Origin: Acidovorax sp. sif1233
GTDB taxonomy: Bacteria; Pseudomonadota; Gammaproteobacteria; Burkholderiales; Burkholderiaceae_C
Length of the DNA stretch: 64,000 nucleotides
Assembly (NCBI RefSeq): GCF_019218755.1
Contig: NZ_JAHUWZ010000001.1
Location: forward strand, 372,001 to 436,000
Direction: 5' to 3'
Part shown: positions 43,706 through 51,968 of the stretch, piece by piece
Position numbering within the stretch: position 1 is the first letter of the stretch
Layout: each line of letters opens with the position of its first letter
Notes under the pieces: generated by a model
What the model was told of the DNA's origin: nothing
The model's database searches: none
Seen by the model: only the letters and a program-made list of their open reading frames with translations
Translations under genes and position numbers: made by a program

Positions 43706-45703
43706 CTATTTTTTCTTGGGGGTCGCGAATACTTCCCGCATCTGAGGATATTGCGGATGCTTCGGGTCCAATTTGATGGCTTGGTCCAAGTCGTCCAAGC
43801 TTTCCTTTTGATGACCCGCACGGTGGTGTGCTACGGCACGTCCGTAGTATGCGGCCGCGCTGGGGTTGCTTGCAATGAGTTGATTGAACACTTCAATAGC
43901 GGCTCCGGTTTCGCCTTTTCCTACCTGCGCCATTCCCAATCCAAGCAGAAGTCGAGGGTCATTGGGCGCGGTTTGAAGTAGAACATGGAAGCCTTTGATA
44001 GCTTCATCATAAAGCTCCGCTGCCATGGCGGTCTCGATCTGGCGCACGCGCACCGTGGGCAGGATGCTTGCCTGTTCAGGGTCCTTCTCTGCCATGTCCA
44101 GCGCCGTACTGAAGCTCTCAAATGCAGGCGCCAGCTGTCCAAGCGCCGCTTGGGATTCGCCACGATGGTAGTACAGGGATACTTCTGCATACCCCTGGGC
44201 TTCGGCGGTGGCGAAAGCACGGAGCGCTTCTGTATGGTTCTTCTTGAGTTGGAGGATCACGCCCGTATTGAACAGCGTGCTATTCCCCAGCTCTCCCTGG
44301 TCGCCAAGGGCTTTTGCAACAGACAGATTTCTTTCCGCTGGATCGACCATCTTTTTGCCAAGGTAATACGCTCCCAGATTCAGAAAGGGGCGGCTGCGGC
44401 CCACTGCGCTGGGGGGCGCCTTGAGGTTGATTTTCTCCGCGGCATCCGTCCAGGCAGTCACCTCGTCACGCAACGACAGATTGCGCTCCAGCGCCAGTGC
44501 AGCAAACAACAAACCGAGTACGGCGCCGAGTGCATAGATGGTACGGGGCCTGAAGCCCGTGAGTGCTATCGCCAGCAATCCAGCAAGCGCCACACCCCAA
44601 AGATAGCTGCGATACAGCACAAGTGGATCCTGTACCCAGACGGTGGCGAACTCCGTGGCAAACCACAACAGTGGAAAAAGGAGGAGCAGCGCCGCAAGGC
44701 TCAGTGCGCCCGTGCGCCGCAGCAGCAACCAGGCGGAGCCGCAGAGCAGTGCCACATAGCCCAAGGCTCCCACAATATGCCAGGATGAGGCGAAGCCCAA
44801 CGGAAATGCCGGGCGCAAATCGATGGACATCCATCCAACATAAGGCACCACCCACAGCAGGCCGTAGGCAAAGAAAAGTGCAGCCTGGTTGAGGATGCTC
44901 AAGGGGAACATCTGCTGCGAAATTCCAGGCCGCAGCGTCTCAAGCTGCTGGGCGAAGGCCACGGACTGCGCATCAAAGAGCTGGCCTATCAGCTCGCCGC
45001 GAAAGCGCAGGAGCGCGGCAGTAGCCAAGGCCAGCAGCAAGAGCGTGGCCCCCATCGCCATGGCGATGTTTCTGAGGCTGGGGCGGCGAACATGGACATA
45101 CAGTGCCATGCCCACGGCGACGGTCATGACCGCATGCTCTTTGGACAGCAAGGCCAGCAAGTAGCTGGCCAATGCGCCCACATACCAGACCACTCGCTGT
45201 GTTTCCAAAGCGCGCACAAACGCCCAGCACGCGAGCACCGAGAACAGCGTTGCCATGAGGATTGATCGCTGTACCAGGTAGCCCACCGCGTAGACGGCTA
45301 CCGGATTGAGCGCAAACAAAGCGATGCCCACGCGCAATGCGGCGTCTTGGGATGATGCGAAGTGAGCCTGTTCCTCGATGTCCTGCGGGAAGCGGGTATG
45401 GGCCATCAGCGACTTGAAGAGCGCGTACATCGCAGCCACCACACCCAGGTGCAACGCCATATTGACCAGCCGCTGCTTCCACCAGCCGCTGCCCACGAGC
45501 TGGTCGACCCAGACGAAACTGCCATACGACACCATGCGCTGCTTGATCTCCAGCAGGTTGCCGTACCTGCCGAAGATGGAACCATCCGTGAGCCGCATGT
45601 CATCAAACAGCAATTCGTTGTGGAGTCCAGGCACGTAGACGCCCAGCACGGCCAACAACAAAATCAGAGCGTAAAGATAGGGTGCTTTGCCGTGTGCAGC
45701 CAT
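43706..45703 (-). CDS. Polytopic membrane protein with C-terminal TPR repeats (TMTC/PMT-like)
   Basis: A 665-residue protein. The first 410 residues have about ten or eleven hydrophobic spans (YLYALILLLAVLGVYVPG at the start, later GMALYVHV and LLLFPLLWFATEFA). The C-terminal 220 residues hold tetratricopeptide repeats (NTGVILQLKKNHTEALRAFATAEAQG, SLYYHRGESQAALGQLAPAFESFSTAL, LLLGLGMAQVGKGETGAAIEVFNQLIASNPSAAAYYGRAVAHHRAGHQKESLDDLDQAIKLDP). The layout resembles TMTC-type or other GT-C glycosyltransferases; after the first span, NELLFDDMRLTD has the acidic first loop expected for that fold. The ATG at 45703 replaces a longer frame from 45907 whose extra residues look non-coding. It is followed 13 bases later by the GT4-GT2 gene, so they probably work together on an exported glycan or glycoprotein. 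Confidence 0.82.
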   Translation of the reverse strand: MAAHGKAPYLYALILLLAVLGVYVPGLHNELLFDDMRLTDGSIFGRYGNLLEIKQRMVSYGSFVWVDQLVGSGWWKQRLVNMALHLGVVAAMYALFKSLMAHTRFPQDIEEQAHFASSQDAALRVGIALFALNPVAVYAVGYLVQRSILMATLFSVLACWAFVRALETQRVVWYVGALASYLLALLSKEHAVMTVAVGMALYVHVRRPSLRNIAMAMGATLLLLALATAALLRFRGELIGQLFDAQSVAFAQQLETLRPGISQQMFPLSILNQAALFFAYGLLWVVPYVGWMSIDLRPAFPLGFASSWHIVGALGYVALLCGSAWLLLRRTGALSLAALLLLFPLLWFATEFATVWVQDPLVLYRSYLWGVALAGLLAIALTGFRPRTIYALGAVLGLLFAALALERNLSLRDEVTAWTDAAEKINLKAPPSAVGRSRPFLNLGAYYLGKKMVDPAERNLSVAKALGDQGELGNSTLFNTGVILQLKKNHTEALRAFATAEAQGYAEVSLYYHRGESQAALGQLAPAFESFSTALDMAEKDPEQASILPTVRVRQIETAMAAELYDEAIKGFHVLLQTAPNDPRLLLGLGMAQVGKGETGAAIEVFNQLIASNPSAAAYYGRAVAHHRAGHQKESLDDLDQAIKLDPKHPQYPQMREVFATPKKK

Positions 45704-45903
45704 GAGGGCGAGTGGGGGATGTGGGCTGCGCGCCTGCAAGAAAACGGTACAGCGAAGGCAGTGTAGCAGACCAAAAATACGCGGCGAACCGTGAAAAAGC
45801 CCACAAAACAACTGCCTGCGGCGTTGCATATGCCGCACATACATTCGCTTTCTGTGGTGTTGATTTGTTACATGCGCACCTCGCCCGCGGACCACGGCAC
45901 CCG

Positions 45904-46842
45904 TCATTCCCGGGCACTGTGGGCCAGCATCAATTCCAGGTTCTGAACCGCGGCCCCTGAAGCCCCTTTGCCCAGGTTGTCGAACACCGCGGTCAGAAGC
46001 ACCTGTCCATGGCGGTCGTTGGCGAAGACCCCCAACTGCAGCTGGTTGGTGTCGTTGAGGGCCTGCGGGTCCAGATGCTCGGCCGCCTCGGCCTGGGCAA
46101 GGTCCATGACGTCGACATGCGCCGCGCCAGCGAAGTGGCGCGCGAGGCAGGCGTGCAAGTGCCTGCCCGTCGTGCCCGCAGGCAGCTGCCGCAGCAAGAG
46201 GGGAATGGTGAGCGCAATGCCCTGGCGAAAAGAGCCATAGGCGGGCAGGAAGAACGGGCGCTCAGACAGGCCTGCATGCAGGGCGATCTCGGGCGTGTGC
46301 TTGTGTTCCAGCTGCAGGCCGTAGATCTGGAAGGCCGGCGCGTTGGCGGTGTGGGCGCCTTCATGCTCCTCCACGCGCGCCCGGCCGCCACCTGAATAGC
46401 CAGAGACTGCGTGGATGGTGATGGGGTGGTCCGCAGGCAGCAGGCCCGCCTGTACCAGAGGCCGCAGCAGGGCGACGGCACCGGTGGGATAGCAGCCGGG
46501 ATTGCTCACGCGCCGGGCGCGGGCGATTCGCGCGGCCTGCTCTTTGTCCATTTCGGGAAATCCGTAGACCCAGCCGGGGGCGGTGCGGTGCGCGGAACTC
46601 GCATCGATCACGCGGACCGAGGGATTGACGACGGCGGCGGCCGCTTCCCGCGCCGGGGCATCCGGCAGGCAGAGGATCGCGACGTCGCAGCTATTGATGG
46701 CCTCGGTCCGCCGGGCCGCGTCCTTGCGCTCGCCCTCGGGCAGCGTCAGCAGGCGCAGGTCTGTGCGATGGCGCAGACGGTCGTGGATCTGCAGCCCGGT
46801 GGTGCCCTGGTCGCCATCGATGAAAACAAGGGGAGCGCTCAT
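45904..46842 (-). CDS. argC: N-acetyl-gamma-glutamyl-phosphate reductase, type 2
   Basis: A 312-residue type 2 ArgC, the shorter form. [18 protein letters not shown] is the NADP-binding start, [20 protein letters not shown] has the catalytic Cys, and [17 protein letters not shown] and [15 protein letters not shown] are conserved. It makes N-acetylglutamate-5-semialdehyde in arginine synthesis. The ATG at 46842 is preceded by CAGGAAC; the frame to 47259 overlaps the divergent LysR gene. Type 2 enzymes are usually lone genes like this one, and some organisms carry a type 1 argC as well. The divergent LysR gene across a 103-base gap may regulate it. Confidence 0.94.
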   Translation of the reverse strand: MSAPLVFIDGDQGTTGLQIHDRLRHRTDLRLLTLPEGERKDAARRTEAINSCDVAILCLPDAPAREAAAAVVNPSVRVIDASSAHRTAPGWVYGFPEMDKEQAARIARARRVSNPGCYPTGAVALLRPLVQAGLLPADHPITIHAVSGYSGGGRARVEEHEGAHTANAPAFQIYGLQLEHKHTPEIALHAGLSERPFFLPAYGSFRQGIALTIPLLLRQLPAGTTGRHLHACLARHFAGAAHVDVMDLAQAEAAEHLDPQALNDTNQLQLGVFANDRHGQVLLTAVFDNLGKGASGAAVQNLELMLAHSARE

Positions 46843-46945
46843 GGGGTGTTCCTGGTGTGTGAATGTGGGTAGGGAATCTTCAACGGAGGCATAGAATTTG
46901 AAAAGTTGAATTTCACAAACATCAGCATCAGTTTTACTGAACGTC

Positions 46946-47833
46946 ATGCGCGAACTCAATCTGGACCGCCTGCGCACACTGGTCACCATCGCCGACCTCG
47001 GCTCGTTCGCCGAGGCCGCCCGCGTGTTGCACCTTGCCGCGCCCACGGTCAGCCTGCATGTCGCCGACCTGGAGGCGCAGATAGGCGCGCCCCTGCTCGT
47101 GCGCAAGCGTGGCGAAGTGAAACCCTCCGGCGTGGGCGAATCCCTGGTCGAGAGGGCGCGCCGCCTGCTGGCGGATGCCGAGGAGGCGCTGGACGTCGTG
47201 CAGCGGCAGGTCCAGGGCCTGTCGGGCCGCGTGCGGCTGGGTGCCTCCACCGGTGTCATTGCGCACCTGCTGCCCCGGGCGCTGGAGGTGGTCGGGCAGC
47301 ATCACCCCGGCATTGACGTGCAGGTGGCGGTGCTCACGTCGCAGGAGACCATGGCGCGCCTGGCCAACGGCTCGCTGGATGTGGGCCTTGTCGCGCTCCC
47401 GCAGGGCGCCGTGCAAGGTGTCAAGGTGCTGCCGTGGCGGCGTGACCCGGTGATGGCGTTTGTTCCCGCCGCATGGCCCGCACCCCGGCGTGCGACGCCG
47501 CAGTGGCTGGCGAGCCAGCCGCTGATCCTCAACGACGTGGGTACCAGCCTGTCGCGCCTGGCCAGCGAGTGGCTCGCCCTGGCGGGCAGGCATCCCAAGG
47601 CGCGCATCCAGCTCAACTACAACGATGCCATCAAGAGCCTGGTGGCGGCGGGTTATGGGGCCACCCTGTTACCGCACGAGGCGTCCGCGGCCGTGCCACT
47701 GGACCCGCGCATCCGCATGCTGGCGCTGCGCCCCGCACTGTGGCGGCCACTGGGCATCGCGCACCGGGCGGGGGCGGTGGAGCGGGCGACCCAGCATGTG
47801 CTGGACGTGCTGTGGCAGCAGCGGCAGGCGTGA
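46946..47833 (+). CDS. LysR-family transcriptional regulator
   Basis: A 295-residue LysR regulator. The winged helix-turn-helix ([51 protein letters not shown]) is followed by the linker helix and a two-lobe effector domain ([23 protein letters not shown], later [23 protein letters not shown]). It faces argC across 103 bases, in which GAATTTGAA and TTGAATTTC around 46894-46914 form an imperfect inverted repeat that could be its site. The effector is unknown; regulation of argC would be consistent with the position but has no direct support. Confidence 0.93.
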   Translation: MRELNLDRLRTLVTIADLGSFAEAARVLHLAAPTVSLHVADLEAQIGAPLLVRKRGEVKPSGVGESLVERARRLLADAEEALDVVQRQVQGLSGRVRLGASTGVIAHLLPRALEVVGQHHPGIDVQVAVLTSQETMARLANGSLDVGLVALPQGAVQGVKVLPWRRDPVMAFVPAAWPAPRRATPQWLASQPLILNDVGTSLSRLASEWLALAGRHPKARIQLNYNDAIKSLVAAGYGATLLPHEASAAVPLDPRIRMLALRPALWRPLGIAHRAGAVERATQHVLDVLWQQRQA

Positions 47834-48020
47834 AGGCGCAACGAAGGCGTGTGGGCGGCCTGGGGAGCATTGGCGTCGCGGCGCGCCGGCAAGAACCCCT
47901 GCCGAGAAGATCTGCCGGTGGCGCCCGCCTCTGCATGGCCTCGTGCTGCGGATTGAGTAGCGGTTTAGGGGCCACGGGGGCGGTCTTCACGCTGCACGCC
48001 TTCGGGGCCCTGGCGGCGCG

Positions 48021-48734
48021 TCAGGCCACGGCATCCGGCGCAAGCGCGCTCAGCACCATGCGCACGATCAACGCTTCGGCGTTTTCATAGTCGCGTTCGG
48101 TCAGTGACGGCTTGCCCAGCAACAAGGCGAATTGCGCTTCCTGTTCCGCATAGGCCTGCGTCACGGACCAGATGATGAACATCAGATGGGTGAAGTTCAC
48201 CTTGGCGATGCGGCCTTCGCGCGCCCAGCGCTCGAAAGTGCGCACCTCGGTCTTGAGCAGCGGGCCGACGCGCTCGCGGATGGCCTTGCCATAGCGTGGT
48301 GCACCGGCAATCACCTCTTTGGTGAATACCTTGGCTCCCTGGGGGTGCACGCGCGAGTATTGAAGCTTGGCGCGGATGTAGCGGCGCAGGGCCTGCTGGG
48401 GATCTTCGCTGTGCGAAAGGTCCTCCATGCCGGCCAGCCACTGGGTGAGCACGTCGTCCAGCACACGCTGGTACAGCGCTTCCTTGCTCGGAAAGTAGTA
48501 CAGCAGGTTGTGGCGGCTGATGCCGATGGCGGCCGCTATGTTCTCCAGCGAGGCGCCTTCGAAGCCGAATTGCGCGAAGTGGTTCTCGGCCTCCGCCAGG
48601 ATGCCCTGCTCCTTGAGCAGGCGGGATGCCGTGGGCGCGCGGGTGGCGGCCGTGTCGTCGGGGGCGGGGGATCTCGGTGCCTTGGCCCGCGGGGGCGCGG
48701 CGGGATCTGGAGGGGGCTGGCGGGCGTCTGTCAT
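48021..48734 (-). CDS. TetR-family regulator, RutR-like
   Basis: A 237-residue TetR regulator. A proline/alanine-rich N-terminus (MTDARQPPPDPAAPPRAKAP) precedes the helix-turn-helix (ILAEAENHFAQFGFEGASLENIAAAIGISRHNLLYYFPSKEALYQRVLDDVL). The C-terminal domain with FTKEVIAGAPRYGKAIRERVGPLLKTEV and FTHLMFIIWSVTQAYAEQEAQFALLLGK resembles RutR, which senses uracil or thymine. It is divergent from the reductive pyrimidine cluster, and two sites resembling RutR boxes (TTTACCAATTGGTAAA) lie between. The long frame that continues to 50444 is a shadow of preT. Autoregulation and repression of the pre/hyd operon until pyrimidines appear are likely. Confidence 0.9.
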   Translation of the reverse strand: MTDARQPPPDPAAPPRAKAPRSPAPDDTAATRAPTASRLLKEQGILAEAENHFAQFGFEGASLENIAAAIGISRHNLLYYFPSKEALYQRVLDDVLTQWLAGMEDLSHSEDPQQALRRYIRAKLQYSRVHPQGAKVFTKEVIAGAPRYGKAIRERVGPLLKTEVRTFERWAREGRIAKVNFTHLMFIIWSVTQAYAEQEAQFALLLGKPSLTERDYENAEALIVRMVLSALAPDAVA

Positions 48735-48803
48735 CGCACCATTGTGGAACAAGCGAGGCCTCGAAGACTGGCAATTGGCTGGCATGGCGCTTGCTCTAGG
48801 GAT

Positions 48804-48819
48804 TTTACCAATTGGTAAA
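48804..48819. promoter_or_regulatory. Perfect palindromic operator, site 1
   Basis: TTTACCAATTGGTAAA is a perfect 16-base palindrome 70 bases upstream of the TetR start. It keeps the ACCA-TGGT core of the known RutR box (TTGACCA, two bases, TGGTCAA). It is probably the high-affinity site of the TetR regulator. Confidence 0.72.
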
Positions 48820-48821
48820 TT

Positions 48822-48837
48822 TTTACGGGTTGGTAAA
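48822..48837. promoter_or_regulatory. Imperfect operator, site 2
   Basis: TTTACGGGTTGGTAAA repeats site 1 with three changed bases near the centre of the left half. The centres are 18 bases apart, so two dimers could bind side by side. It faces the preT gene, whose start is 228 bases away. Confidence 0.6.
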
Positions 48838-49064
48838 TTGACCCACATCGCAGGGCACCGCGGCAAATAAAGCGGCGGGCACCTGCACCCCACAGCGAGG
48901 ACCACGATGAAACCTCCGAAGTTCGCGGGCGCAAGCACTCTGGCTTGCGCTGCGTTGGCTGGCACGCGGCATGCCCGCCACAGGTGCCACAAAGCCCCAG
49001 GGCGCGGGGCGGCCCGTGCCGCGCATGCCTGGATCTCCACCCCGAACCTTCCGGAGGAAGACTG

Positions 49065-50435
49065 ATGGACACACCCGCAAGCCGTGCCTGCGGCATACAT
49101 GCCGCGCGCCTGAACCTGGCCGACTACGCCCGCAACTTCAGCGACGCGCACCCGCCGCTCACCCGCCCGCAGGCGCTGATCGAAGCCGAACGCTGCTACT
49201 ACTGCCACGACGCTCCGTGCGCCACGGCATGCCCCACGGGCATCGACATCCCGTCCTTCATCCATCGCATCGCGCAGGACAACAACCGGGGCGCGGCCCG
49301 CGCCATCCTGCAGGCCAACCCCCTGGGCGGCATGTGCGCCCGCGTGTGCCCCACCGAGGTGCTGTGCGAGCAGGCCTGCGTGCGCAACACCAACGAGGAC
49401 AAGCCGGTGGAGATCGGTTCGCTGCAGCGCTACGCGACCGATGCCTTCTTCGCCAACCCGGGCGCGCCCATGTTCCAGCGCGCCGCGCCCACGGGCCGGC
49501 GCGTGGCCGTGGTGGGGGCGGGGCCTGCGGGCCTGGCCTGTGCCCACGGGCTGGCGCTGCGCGGACATGACGTGGTGCTGTTCGAGTCGCGCCCCAAGCT
49601 GGGAGGGCTCAACGAATATGGCCTGGCCAGCTACAAGACCACCGACAACTTCGCGCAGAAGGAGGTGCAGTGGCTGCTGTCGGTGGGCGGCATCGAAGTG
49701 CGCACCGGCCAGCAACTGGGGCGCGACATCACGCTCGATGGCCTGCTGGCCAGCCATGACGCCGTGTTCCTGGGCCTGGGCCTGCAGGGCGTGAATGCCC
49801 TGGGCATTGCCGAGCCTGCGGCGACAGGCCTGCGCAATGCGGTGGACTTCATTGCCGAGCTGCGCCAGAGCGGCGACCTGTCCACCCTGCCCGTGGGCCG
49901 CCGCGTGGTGGTGATCGGCGGCGGCATGACGGCGGTGGACGCCGCCGTGCAGTCGCGCAAGCTGGGCGCCGAGGACGTGACCATCGTCTACCGCCGGGGC
50001 GCCGACGCGATGTCGGCATCGCCTGTGGAGCAGGAATGGGCACAGACCCACGGCGTGAAGATCCGCCACTGGGCCGCGCCCCAGGAGGTGCTGTGCGAAG
50101 GGGGCGCGGTGAAGGGCGTGCGCTTTGCGGCGACGGCGCTCGATGCCGCCGGCAAGCTGGTGAACACCGGCGAGACCTTCACGCTCGACGCCGACATGGT
50201 GCTCAAGGCCATTGGCCAGACCTATGTGTCCGAGCCCGCTGGCAAGGCGATTGCGCTGGAAGGCGGCCGCATCGCCACCGACAGTGCGGGCCGCACCAGC
50301 CTGGCGCGTGTCTGGGCCGGGGGCGATTGCCGCGTGGGCGGGCGCGACCTGACCGTCGAGGCCGTGGAGCACGGCAAGGTGGCGGCCCTGTCCATCCATG
50401 AAGCGCTGGGCGTGCCCGTGGCGCTCGTGGCCTGA
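49065..50435 (+). CDS. preT: NAD(P)-dependent dihydropyrimidine dehydrogenase subunit PreT
   Basis: A 456-residue iron-sulfur flavoprotein. The N-terminal cysteine clusters (CYYCHDAPCATACPTGIDIP, CARVCPTEVLCEQACVR) bind two [4Fe-4S]. Then comes the FAD site [21 protein letters not shown] and the NAD(P)H site VVVIGGGMTAVDAAVQSRKLG. PreT passes electrons from NADH to PreA, which reduces uracil or thymine to the 5,6-dihydro form. Start 49065 was chosen because CCGGAGGAAGACTG lies just before it; the open frame upstream from 48945 is arginine- and cysteine-rich without similarity. It is the first gene of the operon and lies opposite the TetR gene. Confidence 0.95.
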   Translation: MDTPASRACGIHAARLNLADYARNFSDAHPPLTRPQALIEAERCYYCHDAPCATACPTGIDIPSFIHRIAQDNNRGAARAILQANPLGGMCARVCPTEVLCEQACVRNTNEDKPVEIGSLQRYATDAFFANPGAPMFQRAAPTGRRVAVVGAGPAGLACAHGLALRGHDVVLFESRPKLGGLNEYGLASYKTTDNFAQKEVQWLLSVGGIEVRTGQQLGRDITLDGLLASHDAVFLGLGLQGVNALGIAEPAATGLRNAVDFIAELRQSGDLSTLPVGRRVVVIGGGMTAVDAAVQSRKLGAEDVTIVYRRGADAMSASPVEQEWAQTHGVKIRHWAAPQEVLCEGGAVKGVRFAATALDAAGKLVNTGETFTLDADMVLKAIGQTYVSEPAGKAIALEGGRIATDSAGRTSLARVWAGGDCRVGGRDLTVEAVEHGKVAALSIHEALGVPVALVA

Positions 50436-50475
50436 CGCGTTCACCGCAACTCACTGCATTTCACGGGAGCACCCC

Positions 50476-51789
50476 ATGGCAGACATCCGCAGCAATTTCC
50501 TGGGCATCCAGAGCCCCAATCCCTTCTGGCTCGCCTCGGCGCCGCCCACCGACAAGGAGATCAACGTCACCCGCGCCTTCGAGGCGGGCTGGGGCGGCGT
50601 GGTCTGGAAGACGCTGGGCGAAGACCCGGCCGTGGTCAACGTCAACGGCCCGCGCTACTCCACGCTGATGTCGCAAGACCGCCGCGTGATCGGCCTGAAC
50701 AACATCGAGCTCATCACCGACCGGCCGCTGCACACCAACCTGGAAGAGATCAAGCGCGTCAAACGCAACTGGCCCGACCGCGCCATGATCGTCTCGCTCA
50801 TGGTGCCTTGCGAGGAGCAGAGCTGGAAGAGCATTTTGCCGCTCGTCGAGGACACCGGCGCCGACGGCATCGAGCTCAACTTCGGCTGCCCGCACGGCAT
50901 GAGCGAGCGCGGCATGGGCGCCGCCGTGGGCCAGGTGCCCGAGTACATCCAGATGGTCACGGCCTGGTGCAAGCACTACAGCCGCCTGCCCGTCATCGTG
51001 AAGCTCACCCCCAACATCACCGACGTGCGGCACCCGGCGCGCGCGGCCAAGGCGGGCGGGGCGGACGCGGTGTCGCTCATCAACACCATCAACTCCGTGA
51101 TGGGCGTGGACCTGGACCGCATGGTGATGAGCCCCAGCACCGACGGCTGGGGCTCGCACGGGGGCTATTGCGGCCCGGCCGTCAAGCCCATCGCGCTGAA
51201 CATGGTGGCAGAGATCGCGCGTGACGCGCAGACCGCCGGCCTGCCCATCAGCGGCATCGGCGGCATCACCACCTGGCGCGACGCGGCCGAATACATCGCC
51301 CTGGGCTGCGGCACGGTGCAGGTGTGCACGGCTGCCATGGTCTACGGTTTCAAGATCGTGCAGGACATGTGCGACGGGCTGTCGAACTTCATGGATGAGC
51401 ACGGCTACGCCACGCTCGACGACTTCAAGGGCCAGGCCGTGCCCACCGTCAAGGACTGGAAGAACCTCAACCTCAACCACATCGAGAAAGCCGTCATCAA
51501 CCAGGATGCCTGCATCCAGTGCGGCCGCTGCCATGTGGTGTGCGAAGACACCTCGCACCAGGCCATCACCTTCACCAAGGACGGTGGCGTGCGCAAGTTC
51601 GAGATCAACGAGGCCGAATGCGTGGGCTGCAACCTGTGCGTGTCGATCTGCCCCGTGCCTGAGTGCATCACCATGCGCGCGCTGGAGCCCGGCGAGGTGG
51701 ATGTGCGCACGGGCAAGACGGTCACCGGTGAATACGGCAACTGGACGACGCACCCCAACAACCCGCAGCGCGTGCCGGCGGCGGCATGA
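50476..51789 (+). CDS. preA: Dihydropyrimidine dehydrogenase catalytic subunit PreA
   Basis: A 437-residue enzyme. An FMN TIM barrel (residues about 1-330) begins IRSNFLGIQSPNPFWLASAPPTDKEINVTRAFEAGWGGVVWKT and carries the catalytic-Cys loop LNFGCPHGMSERGMGAAVGQ. The C-terminal ferredoxin domain has two [4Fe-4S] motifs, CIQCGRCHVVCEDTSH and CVGCNLCVSICPVPEC. It reduces uracil and thymine to dihydropyrimidines, with electrons from PreT. The ATG at 50476 is 40 bases after preT and has GGGAGCACCCC upstream. Together with the downstream hydrolases it makes up the first three steps of the reductive pathway ending in beta-alanine or 3-aminoisobutyrate. Confidence 0.96.
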   Translation: MADIRSNFLGIQSPNPFWLASAPPTDKEINVTRAFEAGWGGVVWKTLGEDPAVVNVNGPRYSTLMSQDRRVIGLNNIELITDRPLHTNLEEIKRVKRNWPDRAMIVSLMVPCEEQSWKSILPLVEDTGADGIELNFGCPHGMSERGMGAAVGQVPEYIQMVTAWCKHYSRLPVIVKLTPNITDVRHPARAAKAGGADAVSLINTINSVMGVDLDRMVMSPSTDGWGSHGGYCGPAVKPIALNMVAEIARDAQTAGLPISGIGGITTWRDAAEYIALGCGTVQVCTAAMVYGFKIVQDMCDGLSNFMDEHGYATLDDFKGQAVPTVKDWKNLNLNHIEKAVINQDACIQCGRCHVVCEDTSHQAITFTKDGGVRKFEINEAECVGCNLCVSICPVPECITMRALEPGEVDVRTGKTVTGEYGNWTTHPNNPQRVPAAA

Positions 51790-51812
51790 CGCTGGAGGCG
51801 CCCGATGTGGTG

Positions 51813-51940
51813 CGCGTTCGCAACGCGTGCTGCGCTGCATCTGGTGCGGTCCTTGCGTGATCTATAGCATCGCTCGCTTCCTTTGGCCCGCATCTGAATG
51901 CACCGGGGCGCCGGACCAGACAGCGGGTTGTGTGCAACCC
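51813..51940. promoter_or_regulatory. Two small hairpins in the gap before the NCS1 transporter gene
   Basis: In the 179-base gap after preA, CGCGTT (51813-51818) pairs with AACGCG (51822-51827) across CGC, and GGGTTG (51925-51930) pairs with CAACCC (51935-51940) across TGTG. The second ends some 15 bases before the ribosome-binding site (GACAGGAG) of the transporter. They could tune expression of the transporter relative to preTA, but no attenuator or riboswitch pattern is recognised. Confidence 0.35.
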
Positions 51941-51968
51941 CAATGAGGTCTTTGACAGGAGTACAGGC

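Noticed and set aside
48021..50444. An 807-codon minus-strand frame through TetR and opposite preT
   Set aside because: Only the last 237 codons (from 48734) form the TetR protein. The rest is the shadow of preT and the promoter gap.
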